The notes beneath the pieces were generated by a model. It saw only the letters and a program-made list of their open reading frames with translations. It was not told where the DNA came from and ran no database searches. DNA of 64,000 bases, from the NCBI GenBank assembly GCA_036346275.1, contig CM070718.1, positions 56,114,188-56,178,187 of the forward strand, in the 5' to 3' direction. Origin of the DNA: Otatea glauca (Eukaryota; Streptophyta; Magnoliopsida; Poales; Poaceae). The translations under genes and the position numbers were made by a program. How positions within the stretch are numbered: position 1 is the stretch's first letter; each line of letters begins with the position of its first letter. Below, piece by piece: positions 1-9,566 of this stretch.

Positions 1-1563
1 CGTACAAGCCGACTATGCCACTCGGCTATCTCCTCTCCCGTGAGTCGCCTGGGGCCCTTTTTAACTTCGTCCTTTCGAAATGCTTTGGCGTCGCTCCTAA
101 AAGGGTGCTCGCGGAAGCCATCGTCGATGGCAATCGAAGAATGTGATCTTTTACTAGTGCGTGAGCTGAATGCATCGAGTCGACCATACAAATTGGACAA
201 CACAGCGACCATGAACACACCAAAGTGCCCAAATGCCATATGCCAACAAATCATGGACCGACCACGTGTATGCGGCTCGTAAGGTAAACTCTCGCCACCA
301 ACGCTGTCGTATGCCTTTTCCTCGCCACAACTTCTTGACTCATCAATTAAGGGCCGCATGAACACATTGAGATCCTTCCACGGATGCTTAGGACACGGAA
401 TGACAAGAGCAAGGAATATGAACCCCTTTTCAAGCAAATCTCGGGTGGAAGATTGTATGGCATGATGAAGACCGGCCAACAAGAGTAGGGGCTAGCGCCA
501 GTCTTTGAAAGGTGTGAAACCGTCCGTGGACAAACCAAGACGGACACTCCTAGGGTCGCTTGCAAATGCGAGATTGAATCGGTCCAATGCCCGCCATGCT
601 CGCCATCGACGGATGGACCATCATATCCGGTCTTGGTCCTCACGTTTACCTTCTTTGTGCCACCGCATATGTTTTATTGTTTCTTTTGACATGTACACCG
701 TTTAAGCCTATCCGTGATCGGCATGTACCAAGGCTGCTTAGTCGCGACCTTTGTAGTCACCGATACCCCTTCCTCATCTACCACCTCAACGAATCGCACT
801 TACCGCAATGCATACAATGGGTATCGTTGTCATGATCCTTCGAACGACATGCAATTATTCTCGCACACATCAATCTTACCGTAATTCATCCCGAGGCCGG
901 CCATCAACTTTTTCGATTGGTACAAATCCTTTGGCATCTTGTGGTTAGGCGGAAGGACATCATTCATTAGTTCAAGCAAAGCGTTGAAGCATTTGTTGAA
1001 AAGTTGAACTTCGACTTCATCGACATAAGCCGTAATCGCTGCGGGACGGTCACATTGGTCAAGTCATGCGACTTCTCGTCCGAGGCGTCAAGTAGCCTAT
1101 AGAATTCCTTAACCTCCTCGGTGGGACCCTCCCGAGTTAAATTGACCCCGCCAAGATCATCCAAAGATGTCTTCCATCCGGTCGTGATCCTCCACATGGT
1201 CCAAAGATCTCTTCGTCTCGATAGCCTCCCCTGTCGCCTCTCCATGATGGTGCCACACCAAATAGTTAGGCATGAACCCGTTTTTGCAAATGTGATACTG
1301 CACTATATCCTTGCTTTAGTAGCCGTTATTCTCGCAGAGGGTACACGGGCAATACACATATTCAGCTCCTCCAATAATGCTTGTTTCAAGAAAGCATCCG
1401 TGATCTGCCCCCATTCCCTTGAGTGCCCCCCATCACTCCTCCATCCGTCATACATCGCCCTTCGATCGTCACCCATTATCAAAGCAAATGAAACAATGTC
1501 AACGTACGACTGTGGCTTAGGTGACAAAGACAACCTATTAGGAAAGATTTGTCCTAAACCCAC
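1..1563 (-). pseudogene. CACTA-1 TNP2-type transposase, N-terminal part, decayed
   Basis: TNP2 is the DDE-type transposase of CACTA elements. The minus-strand reading starts near 1563 with a transposase-associated-domain-like segment (YDGWRSDGGHS near 1440, then a stretch resembling its Cys-rich half), followed near 1150-970 by a TNP2 N-terminal motif (VTVPQRLRLMSMKSKFN), then KIDVCENNC near 880. Near 440-480 the hallmark PYNLPPEICLKRG is visible, equivalent to PYNLPPWLCMK in intact copies, and CPICM is visible near 190. Several frame changes separate these blocks (for example near 850, 640 and 400), and the C-terminal half lies outside the window. No start or splice site is certain. The gene cannot encode a full transposase as it stands. 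Confidence 0.8.
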
Positions 1564-1979
1564 CCAAGAATGGAGGCTATTGCATGCGACCTGTGACGTG
1601 CGCTACGAACCAAACGAAATTTGGCAAAGATAATTCGCTGTTCTCCAAACGCACGCTGATCTTTGGTGCGTCGGAGAACAACAGGTTATGTGGCGAAATC
1701 ACGCTCGATCGCCGCACGTCACGTGCCCTATGCAACAACCAACATTCTCGCCGTCCAAAATATTTGGACAATTCGAATCTGCGCACCTCACAAGCAAATG
1801 TGAGATGCGCCGTTCGAACGGTGACGCTTATGCTCTCTCCGCTCGACACAAACCCTAAACTCTAACGTTATATACAACGGCAAAGTGAGAAAATAAAAAT
1901 ATATATATCATATGCGTGAATATAAAATGAAATGAAATAACTTTAAACGAATATAAAAGAGACGAATATACCTTCTCCA
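1564..1979. other. CACTA-1 spacer between GC-rich block and transposase
   Basis: About 400 bp with no convincing coding signal. It would hold leader and intron sequence of the transposase transcript if that starts near the GC-rich block. The 1875-1960 part is AT-rich. No motif beyond that was recognised. Confidence 0.4.
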
Positions 1980-2995
1980 ACGCCGGTGGGGGCGCGGCGA
2001 GGGAGGGAGGGTGGCGGCGGCCGCGACGGCGAGGCAAGATGCGGGGGCGACGGCTGGCGGCGAAGCGCGGCGTGGCGCGGAAGCGACAAAGCGGGCGGGC
2101 GAGGTGGCGGGCGGGCGGACAGCGGCAAGCGGGGGGGGCGCGCCGGCGGGCGGGCGCGTTCTGGGCGGCCGAGCGGGCGGTGGCAGACGGCGAGGGCCAG
2201 CAGCGGGCAGCGCCGGCGACCTACCGGCGGCCGCGGGCGGTGGTAGCGTCGGGCCGGCCGGTGGCGTCATGGCGGGAGGTTGGCCGGCGGCGCAGCAAAG
2301 GGCGGCGGGCGGCGGCGCTGGTGGACCGGCGGCGGCGGCACTACGGCGGCGGCGGCGGGCGAGGGGCAGCGGGCGAGCGGCGGCGGCGACGGCGGGCAAT
2401 CGCCGGGCGCTGCCGGGAGGGTGGTGGCCGGGCGGGCGGCGGGCGGCGGGCAACGCCGGGCGGTGCCGGCCGGCGGCGCGAAGCGCGCGCGAGGTCGGCC
2501 GCCGCGGCGGGCGGCGGCGAAGCACCGGCGGCGGGGCGGCGCGCGCACGCGGCCACGGGCGAGGAGCGGCGCGGTGGCTCGCCGGCGGGGCGGCGCGTGG
2601 GCGCAAGACGGGCGGGTGCGGCCGGGCAGCGCCGCGGCGGGGCAGCGGTCGGGCGGCGGCCGGCGGGCGCGCAGCAGCAGGAGGTTCGCGGCGCGCGCGC
2701 GGGCGGAGTTCGGCCGGCCGGCGGCGCGATGGCGGCGAGCGGCGCGCGCGGCCGACCGGGCAGAGGGGCGGCGCGGCGGCGGCGGCCAGGCGGGGCGGGC
2801 GGTCACGGCCGGCGGGTCTCGGCGGCCGAGCGGCGCGAGCGCCGCGCGGTGGGAGCCGCCGAGCGGAGCGCAGGCGGCGCGAGCGGAGGGGACGACGCGG
2901 GAGGGCAGGGCGGGCCGACGGCGGGGCGGGGCGGGCAAGCAGCTACGTGGGGGTGGCGTGGCGCGGCGATGGCGCGGCGGGCGAGGTGGGGAATT
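1980..2995 (-). promoter_or_regulatory. One-kilobase GC-rich leader block of CACTA-1
   Basis: About 1,000 bp made almost only of G and C, dominated by GCGGCGG, GGCGGGC and CGGCGGC words with very few A or T, with sharp borders to AT-rich DNA on both sides (before 1980 and after 3040). Because A/T are rare, stop codons are rare, and long open frames appear in nearly every frame; they are not evidence of genes. Position matches the GC-rich downstream control region of maize En/Spm, a methylation-sensitive block just inside the subterminal repeats in the untranslated first exon. Function here is inferred from that analogy; the block is much longer than the Spm one. G runs on the plus strand could form G-quadruplexes. 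Confidence 0.5.
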
Positions 2996-3067
2996 TTTGC
3001 CTCACTGTGGGTGCGTGCGCGGGCCTAAGGGTTATTTTGCGTGAGCTAAATTCGTGGGTTAGGTGTG

Positions 3068-3329
3068 GCTCCACAATTTAAAAATTTAAATCGTGGGTAT
3101 TTGGTGGCTCACAATTTAAATTTTTAAATCGTGAGTAATTTTAGCACACAATTTAAATAATTAAATTGTGGGTTACTTCACGCACGCAATTTAAATGATT
3201 AAATTGTGGGTTTCATTTCGACGCACTAATTTAATTAAAAATGTGGGTTTTTACAAACCGATTTAATTTAAATAAATAAATTCGTGGGTTTTTTTTTGGG
3301 CCCATGAATTTAAAAACCCACGAATTTTT
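3068..3329. repeat. CACTA-1 subterminal repeats
   Basis: At least six degenerate copies of a partly palindromic AT-rich unit, roughly ACAATTTAAATnnTTAAAT followed by CGTGGG or TGTGGG, spaced 30-45 bp apart (starts near 3072, 3108, 3148, 3183, 3222, 3258, and a final mirrored unit near 3300-3329). Subterminal arrays of short inverted or direct motifs are the binding sites of the element's second protein in En/Spm. They lie directly inside the terminal repeat, as expected. Confidence 0.8.
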
Positions 3330-3346
3330 CTACATTTCTTGTAGTG
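3330..3346 (-). repeat. CACTA-1 terminal inverted repeat (5' end)
   Basis: The plus strand ends CTTGTAGTG at 3346; read on the minus strand this is CACTACAAGAAATGTAG, a standard grass CACTA terminus. Confidence 0.85.
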
Positions 3347-3419
3347 GCGCTTGTTACCCGATTGGGCTTTTTCTTAGTGACAAGGAGTTCCATGTTGTGG
3401 CAAACGAAATCCACAACGG

Positions 3420-6185
3420 TTATTTCCCTTTCCTATTTGGTGTGGCACCGCAAATATAGATTTGGTTAGTTCGAGAATCATTATTACATAGTTTACATAG
3501 GATTATTGTGTCTGTGGATACCGAAAACTTAAAATCGTGATTCACGCCTGTCCTGCCGTAAGGCCCTCCATAAGCTTTGTACACTTTGAACGCGCTACGT
3601 GATTGCAAGAGGTTAGCCTCAGCTATTACAGGAGAAACATACACGTTTGAACAACCTACATGACCATGTTATCTTTGGAGGAAACTTGATTAATTACCTG
3701 ATGATTAATTTTGCGATAGGTTGTAAGTCGTGGCTGCCACTCTGTAAGGAATCAAGGTAAATAACCTGATTCATCGATGGATGAATTACAATGAGAACCC
3801 AGTGAAATCTATATAGGTATGTCGGCATGGTCAATTAACAGAACAGAGTTGCGAGCATAGTGCAAATCAAACTAGCACTTAACCTGGGTTGTGTGGTAAA
3901 AGTATGAACTCTTTATCTTTTTGAGCCGCCAATGCCTCTCCAACGTATTTATCGACAAATCTGTAATCTATGTCCATTGTTTGCTTGGAGACTATGTGTG
4001 GGTCCAGGAAACCCACCAGTTGTTCGTTCTGTCTCACTTCCCGGATCATGTATCTAAATATACGAAAGCATTGAGTCATATATATATATATATGACTTTT
4101 ATCGATATTGCACGAATGTAGAATGTGAATGCACACACTTACAATGCCCAACATCTCAAGAGCGCGGCGTCGAGGTCGTCGAGGTTGAAGACGTCAAAAA
4201 GGTCATTGAAGTCAGCTGTGAAGAATCCCCCCGATGACTCGTTGAATAGATGCTCATACTTAAAACTGACTGATATACTCGTTATGCGGTCTTGAACTGG
4301 CTTTTTAGACTGTTGCATGCACCAATTCTGCAATCTGACTCAAGCAATAGAAAGGTTCTTCATGCGCTCTCCTAATACAAAAGGCTCTCCTAGCTGGTAT
4401 ACTCGGGCCAGCGGGGCAATTGGATGGTACAATTTCTTCGTGATTTGCTTCGCTTTGCCCTTGACTTCTTTTCTGCCATAAGGAGTCTGCACGGGAGACG
4501 AGTGGGCACCATCCCACTGAATGTCCTTTGATGCAGGGGGCATGGGAGCCGATTTGGTGCTCTGTTGGGGTGCATCATATGGCTCGAGCGGTTGGGAAGC
4601 TCGGTGATGGAGGACGGGCGTCCGAGGAGATGTCGCTTTGGCCATCGGATAAAAGTGTGAATGGCGTCTCCGGTGTCACAATCTCGCTCGTTTGGGGGCA
4701 TCGGTAGTGGGACGGTCTTGAAATTATCGTTTACACCGCCCACACTAACCTTCGTGAATCCACATGCCACAAGGGTGCCGTGCACCGCCCCTTCAATAAA
4801 CGGAACGCGCGACCCCAAGTAGCCGGAATAAGAGTGGCACCATGGACAAGTCTCACTTGGAGAGTGCACGCGTGGCCACCTACATAACGGTACACAATTA
4901 GCTATGCGTCCATGACTATTTGTATGGAGCATTCAAGACATATATAAGTACCTTGATGTCACAGACAGGAGATTTCCCATGTTCAGCTGTGGGAGTGGCA
5001 GACGCACAACTGCTCTTTTTGGTAGTGGGGCTGATTTGCCCACATACATCTAGGACTTGCGCAGCCTGATTATTGAGCCTTTCCTCGAGGGTTTTTATCT
5101 TATTGTTGAATTCTTCTCTTAGTCTTTCCTCAATCCTTTGTACCAGTCGTTCCTCTCGCTCTGCTTTGGTTCTCTTCCTAATCCGGTATTTGTCTGAGTC
5201 GCCTGAAAATCCTGACTTTCAGGGAACAAAAACCCCAACGCCTCGCGTGCGACCAGGGTGTTCCTTGTTTCCCAAGGCTGTGGAGAGTACATCTTTCTCC
5301 CTGTCTGGCAAAAAAGTGCCCTCGGAAGATTGTGTACTCAACGCTACCTGCAAGATCTCGAAAAGTTAATTCACTTACGAAATTAAGAACTAATTACGTA
5401 CAAAATTGAAAGTCCGATATCTTACCAGTCGTTGGCAGACTTCCTCATCCGCGGGGTTTGTAAAGGAGACGGTGCCGGAAGATGTGGCACTTGACCTTGC
5501 TCTCAGCCAGTCTCTGGCACGTCGGTCAACGATACATGCAAAAGGCACACAGGCCTCCTCGTCCTCCCTCTCCCATTGGTCCCTCTTCCCCGCGTACTCA
5601 GCGGTGCCAAGTCTGTGGGGGTGGGTGCTCCTTGTCTGCAGGGTCCTGTGGGCTTCACTTTGATGCACGAATTCATCCGTCGTCTTCGCCTCAACAAAAT
5701 TTTGCCATACATCCTCGAGAATGAACCCGTGCTTAGAGAAGGAGTCCCGTCCTTATTGACATATTCCTTGACAAGGGTGCTCTTGAAATTCTTCCACGCC
5801 TTTCCGCCACTAGCGAAGGCATACCGTCGCACTAAGATCACAAAGTCTTACTCGATATCGAACGAAGACATAATTTCGTCACCAAGTCGTTGCGGCTTCA
5901 TCATCAATGACTTCCGGGATGGACATGTGATGGGGACCCATTCCGCGCGACTATCCCGCATAATGTCCTAAATGCATTCACCGCCTTTCTTGGTTGGTGG
6001 GGCCCCATCCTTCGATCAACCGCTGTGATGGTATATCGTTCCGTGGGCCTTTTATTTGCTCCTCTTGGACCTCGAGGAGGTTTTCTTTTCGGTGACTGAT
6101 CACATCCTTCAGACGGCGAATGAGGGGACACCATCTTGCAATCTAGGCTGGTTGTCGTGGCACAACAGGAAATAAAAGTAAACAA
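3420..6185 (-). pseudogene. CACTA second gene: Transposase_24-like domain plus Ulp1-like (C48) protease remnant
   Basis: In grass CACTA elements the second gene often joins a Transposase_24-type domain (Ptta/En/Spm family) to an Ulp1-like cysteine protease domain. On the minus strand, 6100-5900 reads like the entry to that domain (RGANKRPTERYTITAVDRRM), 5840-5700 contains AWKNFKSTLVKEYV, and 5640-5400 contains LGTAEYAGKRDQWEREDEE and RDWLRAR, all typical of Transposase_24. Further on (4830-4640) a segment GSRVPFIEGAVHGTLVACGF followed by FIRWPKRHLL is typical of the linker before the protease. Near 3960-3890 is VDKYVGEALAAQKDKEFILL, the start of the Ulp1-like domain, and near 3600 SAFKVYKAYGG. 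The protease catalytic His/Asp/Cys are not intact, and CACTA-1 cuts off the 3' end. At least five frame changes mark it as dead. Confidence 0.75.
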
Positions 6186-6698
6186 ACATGGAAGGCTACC
6201 AATTGATGGATGCTTTTATTTAATGGGTACAAAGGTAGTTTAGAGAAGGTAAGTTGAGAGAAGCAATTCATAATATTTTAGTTATAAGTTCTCAGAAGTA
6301 ATGTCTAACTTGGTCTCTGACACTAGTCCGGATCACACCATGCACAGTTGGCTTGAGTAATCTTGTTGTAGTTGCTAAATCGAATATGCCCAAAAATGAA
6401 GGTAGTAATCTTGTTGTAGTTACTAAATCGAAGTGAATTTCTCTCATAAATAAACACAGCCACTTAATGGACAGTCATACACCTCACCAGGGATGGATTG
6501 AGGAATAGCAAAGAATTAAAAAATGTGCCCTCATCTCAAACAAATATCTAGTTCTAATGTTCTTTGTTACTACTCGTACATATCTCACTGCTTTGTTTCT
6601 ACTCGTACTTCATAATGTAGGTATGTAACAACAAGATTACAACGTCAACGAAAATCGCTATGGTTTTTGCTTCTCCACCAGCCAAACGAAAATTGGTG
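6186..6698. other. AT-rich CACTA-2 spacer
   Basis: About 500 bp without a coding signal. A near-repeat of about 30 bp built on CTTGTTGTAGT and CTAAATCGAA occurs at 6360-6385 and 6407-6432. Nothing else was recognised. Confidence 0.4.
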
Positions 6699-7012
6699 AG
6701 AGGGGAGCGATTATCGGCACTTACCGAGCGAATTTCACCATGTATTTCGTGGGGTAATATATAGTTGCAAGAATTAAAACAATAAAAATTGTCCAATTTT
6801 TAACCTAGATCTGCATTTTATATTGGCAACATTCTTTTTGTCACATTGTTAGTGTTTTTAAAATAAGAACAAAAGTGTAGACATGTATTTCAATTTAATC
6901 ACCCAAACATCAATAGTTTCCGTTGTCTCGCACAAACTGAAGTAGTGAGATTTCTAGCTAGCCTACTTGAGGTTTAGATAGAGGGGAGCGATTATCGGCA
7001 CTTACCGAGCGA
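6699..7012 (-). repeat. Direct repeat of an exon-intron border (two 33-bp copies)
   Basis: The 33 bp at 6699-6731 recur at 6980-7012 with no visible difference. On the minus strand each copy reads TTCGCTCG followed by GTAAGTGCCGATAA, i.e. a near-consensus plant 5' splice site. Upstream of the right copy on the minus strand lies a GC-rich leader with a TATA box. The left copy could come from a tandem duplication or from a related element. The sequence identity is seen; the splice role is inferred. Confidence 0.55.
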
Positions 7013-7455
7013 AAATCGATGGGAAGGCGTTGGCGAGGGTGCGGCATCGGCGATGGGGAGGCGTCGACGATGGGTAGGTGTCGGCGAGGGGGCGGCGTCG
7101 TCGATGGGGAGGGGTCGACGAGGGGGCGCCGTCGGCGAAGGGGTGGCATCGGCAGTTAGCCGCGAGACGAATACTTAGGGTTTTGAGCGCGTGAGTGGAA
7201 GAGTAAAAATGAATGATCCGCCAGAGTGGCCTTTTATATGTCTTCCATATCACGCAGGCGGTTCTAGGTTAGAACCGTCGTTATAAAATATCATGACGGT
7301 TCTAGCTTAGAACCGCTCGTGATATTATTTTATCACAGATGGTTCTATACTAGAACGATGCGGGATAGTTTTTATCGCATGACGGTTATGTATTAGAACC
7401 GTCGTGATATAAACTATACCGATTTGTTCTATTATAGAACCGTCTGTGATGAAGA
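6960..7455 (-). promoter_or_regulatory. CACTA 5' control block (subterminal repeats, TATA box, GC-rich leader) without a terminal repeat
   Basis: Minus strand, from right to left: 7450-7255 hold five or so inverted units of the type GACGGTTCTAnnnTAGAACCGTC; 7240-7231 hold a TATA box (CATATAAAAG); 7195-7180 hold AAAACCCTAAGTATTCG, a leader-like stretch; 7150-7020 are GC-rich with a degenerate repeat GCCGACGCCTCCCCATCG; a splice-donor-like site follows at 7005. This is the order of a CACTA 5' end, but there is no TAGTG terminus to the right of 7450 where it should be. It lies between the TNP2 gene and the second gene. It may be the promoter of the downstream gene, or the remnant of a recombined or nested CACTA. 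Confidence 0.55.
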
Positions 7456-7660
7456 TTGACACGCACTTCGCTAAGGTAAATCCAAAGTTTGGCCTTCTTT
7501 ACATAATGTATCTTGATATGGAATTGTAGATGAAGCAATATCAAGAAAGGAAAGGAAATTATATTAAATAAATCGATGCATATATACACAAAGTTGTTTT
7601 TAATTTCGAGCATCTCATTACAAACAACTCTATTATCTTCTAGAGCTAGTACACTTAAAA
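7456..7660. other. Spacer between CACTA 5' block and TNP2 3' end
   Basis: About 200 bp of AT-rich sequence with no gene. It probably holds the 3' untranslated part of the TNP2 gene. Confidence 0.35.
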
Positions 7661-9561
7661 TCATAACTCCACTTGCTTATTCTTTTGTATAAAAATTAGC
7701 CTTTCATGACGATCGACGCGTGTGTAGCTAGCTTCTTCGGGTTGTTCTTCCTGGACTGTGATGCTCTTTCCGATAGGAGGCAACTCTTCGAATTGATTGT
7801 ATTCTTCCTCATCTACTACATTCTCTACTCCGACAATCCTCCTTTTTCCCTGAAGAACTACATGTCTCTTCTTGTTGGACGGGTCGATTACATAGAATAC
7901 TTGAATAGCTTGGTTAGCGAGTATGAATGGTTCATCTTGGTATCCGACGCGTGCGAGGTCGACAGTAGTGACACCGTATTTGTCAACCTTCACGTGCTGG
8001 AGGTGGACCCAACGACACTGAAATAAGTGGATCTTGAATAGTATATAGTCGAGCTCCCAAATCTCCTCTATGAACCCATAGTAGGAGCTCCTCGTTGACC
8101 CAACGGTGTTGAACGCATCTATGCGCATACCGCTGCTCGTTTGTGCTCTTCATATCCTGATCTCTCGTGTAAAATGTATACCCATTTAAGTCGTATCCTT
8201 TCCATGTTACAACTGTAAATGTTGGCCCTTTTGCCAACCATGTGAGCGTATCACCTGACGAGGTTCCAGTGATGGTTCGTTCCTTCAGCCATCTGTTAAA
8301 CTGAAGGTTATGCTGTCTCGTGATCCAAGACTCTTGCCGCATCAGATTCTCTTGCCGTAGCTAGTGCTTATGCTCGTCGATGTACGGGGACACTATAGCC
8401 ATGTGTTGCAAAACCTTGAAATGAGCTTGAGCATAGGAAGCCGGATCAGGCGTGATTGCTTTCTTTCCGATGGTCCCGATGCCCTGGAGTCTCCCCTCAT
8501 GGCGAGATCGAGGCACACCTATTGGTTCGACCTGAGCCATGTAATCGACGCAGAACTCTACGACTTCTTCGGTTGCATAACCTTCGACAATGCTACCCTC
8601 CGGCCGAGATCGATTCCGTACGTAGGACTTGAGAATTCCCATATACCTCTCGAATGGGTACATGCTACGTAGGAACATGGGCCCGCATATCTTTATCTCT
8701 ATCACAAGGTGGACAATGAGATGGACCATGATATCGAAAAACGACGAAGGGAAATACATCTCAAGATTACATAGAGTCATCACCACCTCAGCCTGCAGTG
8801 CATCTAGTGCTTCGGGATCGATGACCTTCTGAGCAATTGTGTTAAAGAAATAACACAGCCTCGAGATTTTCTCTCGGACCTTGACTGGCAAAATACTTCT
8901 AATTGCCACAGGGAGCATTTGTGTCATCAGCACATGACAATCATGAGACTTCATGCCAACTAATTTCAAATCTTGCATCGAAACAAGTCTCTTCATGTTA
9001 GAGGAGTAACCGGACGGAACTTTCACACCATGCAAGCACTGGCACAGTTCAGTTCTCTCTGTCTTAGACAAAGTGTAACAAGAAGGTTCGCAGTATGTTC
9101 GGCCTGTATCTGTCTCTTTCGGTGCTAACTCAGGTCTTATGCTCATATCGACCAAGTCAAGGCGTGCATTGATACTGTCCTTTGATTTGCCTTTAATATT
9201 CAATAATAGACCAATCAAGCTATCACAGACATTCTTCTCTACGTGCATAAAGTCGATGCAGTGTCGAACTTCTAGGTGCTCCCAATAAGGTAGGTCCCAA
9301 AATATTGATCTCTTTTTCCACATGCTCTTCTCACGAGACCTCGATTTACGCCCCATTCCAAATGCAACATCCAAGTTCTTAACCATATCATGGATATCTA
9401 TCCCACTTAAAGGCTTTGGAGCTAAACCATCTTCGTTCGTTCCATCGAATTGTTTTTTCATTTTGCGGTATGGGTGATTCCTCCGAAGGAACCTACGGTG
9501 ATGCATGTAAACAGTTTTGCGCGAGTGATTCAGCCACACACTCTCGGTATTGTCTAAGTAG
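7661..9561 (-). pseudogene. CACTA-2 TNP2 transposase, C-terminal half (DUF4218- and DUF4216-like regions)
   Basis: The minus strand from 9561 continues the TNP2 protein that starts at 16156; the break at 9561/14934 is a solo LTR insertion. Visible motifs: KTVYMHHRRFLRRNHPYRKMK (first residues near 9520), SIFWDLPYWEHLEVRHCID near 9310-9255, HVEKNVCDSLIGLLLNIKGK near 9245-9190, then a DUF4218-like part with MKSHDCHVLMTQMLPVAIR near 8955-8900, FPSSFFDIMVHLIVHLV near 8750-8700 and MYPFERYMGILKSYVRNR near 8660-8600. After a frame change near 8130 the DUF4216-like tail follows (YYGFIEEIWELDY, FQCRWVH, DEPFILANQAIQVFYV). The first stretch (9686-8361) is a single open frame, partly formed by LTR sequence to the right of 9566. 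Because of the insertion and frameshifts it is inactive. Confidence 0.85.
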
Positions 9562-9566
9562 TGAGT

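Larger units (their letters stand above)
1..3346 (-). mobile_element. CACTA-1: 5' part of a CACTA (En/Spm) transposon, left end outside the window
   Basis: The element reads on the minus strand. Its 5' terminus is at 3346, where the minus strand begins CACTACAAGAAATGTAG. Going inward come a 260-bp block of palindromic subterminal repeats, a 1-kb block of extreme GC content, then a decayed TNP2 transposase that runs off the left edge. The bases next to the terminus (3347-3349, GCG) are the expected place of a 3-bp target duplication, which cannot be confirmed because the other end is missing. The flanking sequence at 3347 onward belongs to the Ulp1-like gene of another CACTA (CACTA-2), so CACTA-1 is the younger insertion. 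Terminus and order of parts are seen directly; family assignment rests on known CACTA architecture. Confidence 0.85.

Noticed and set aside
1986..3081. Long open frames up to 356 codons in the GC-rich block, in several frames on both strands
   Set aside because: A/T-poor sequence has few stop codons. Products are Gly/Arg/Ala or Pro/Arg/Ala low complexity in every frame, with no domain.
4080..4093. TA dinucleotide run
   Set aside because: Only about seven units; ordinary microsatellite without further meaning.
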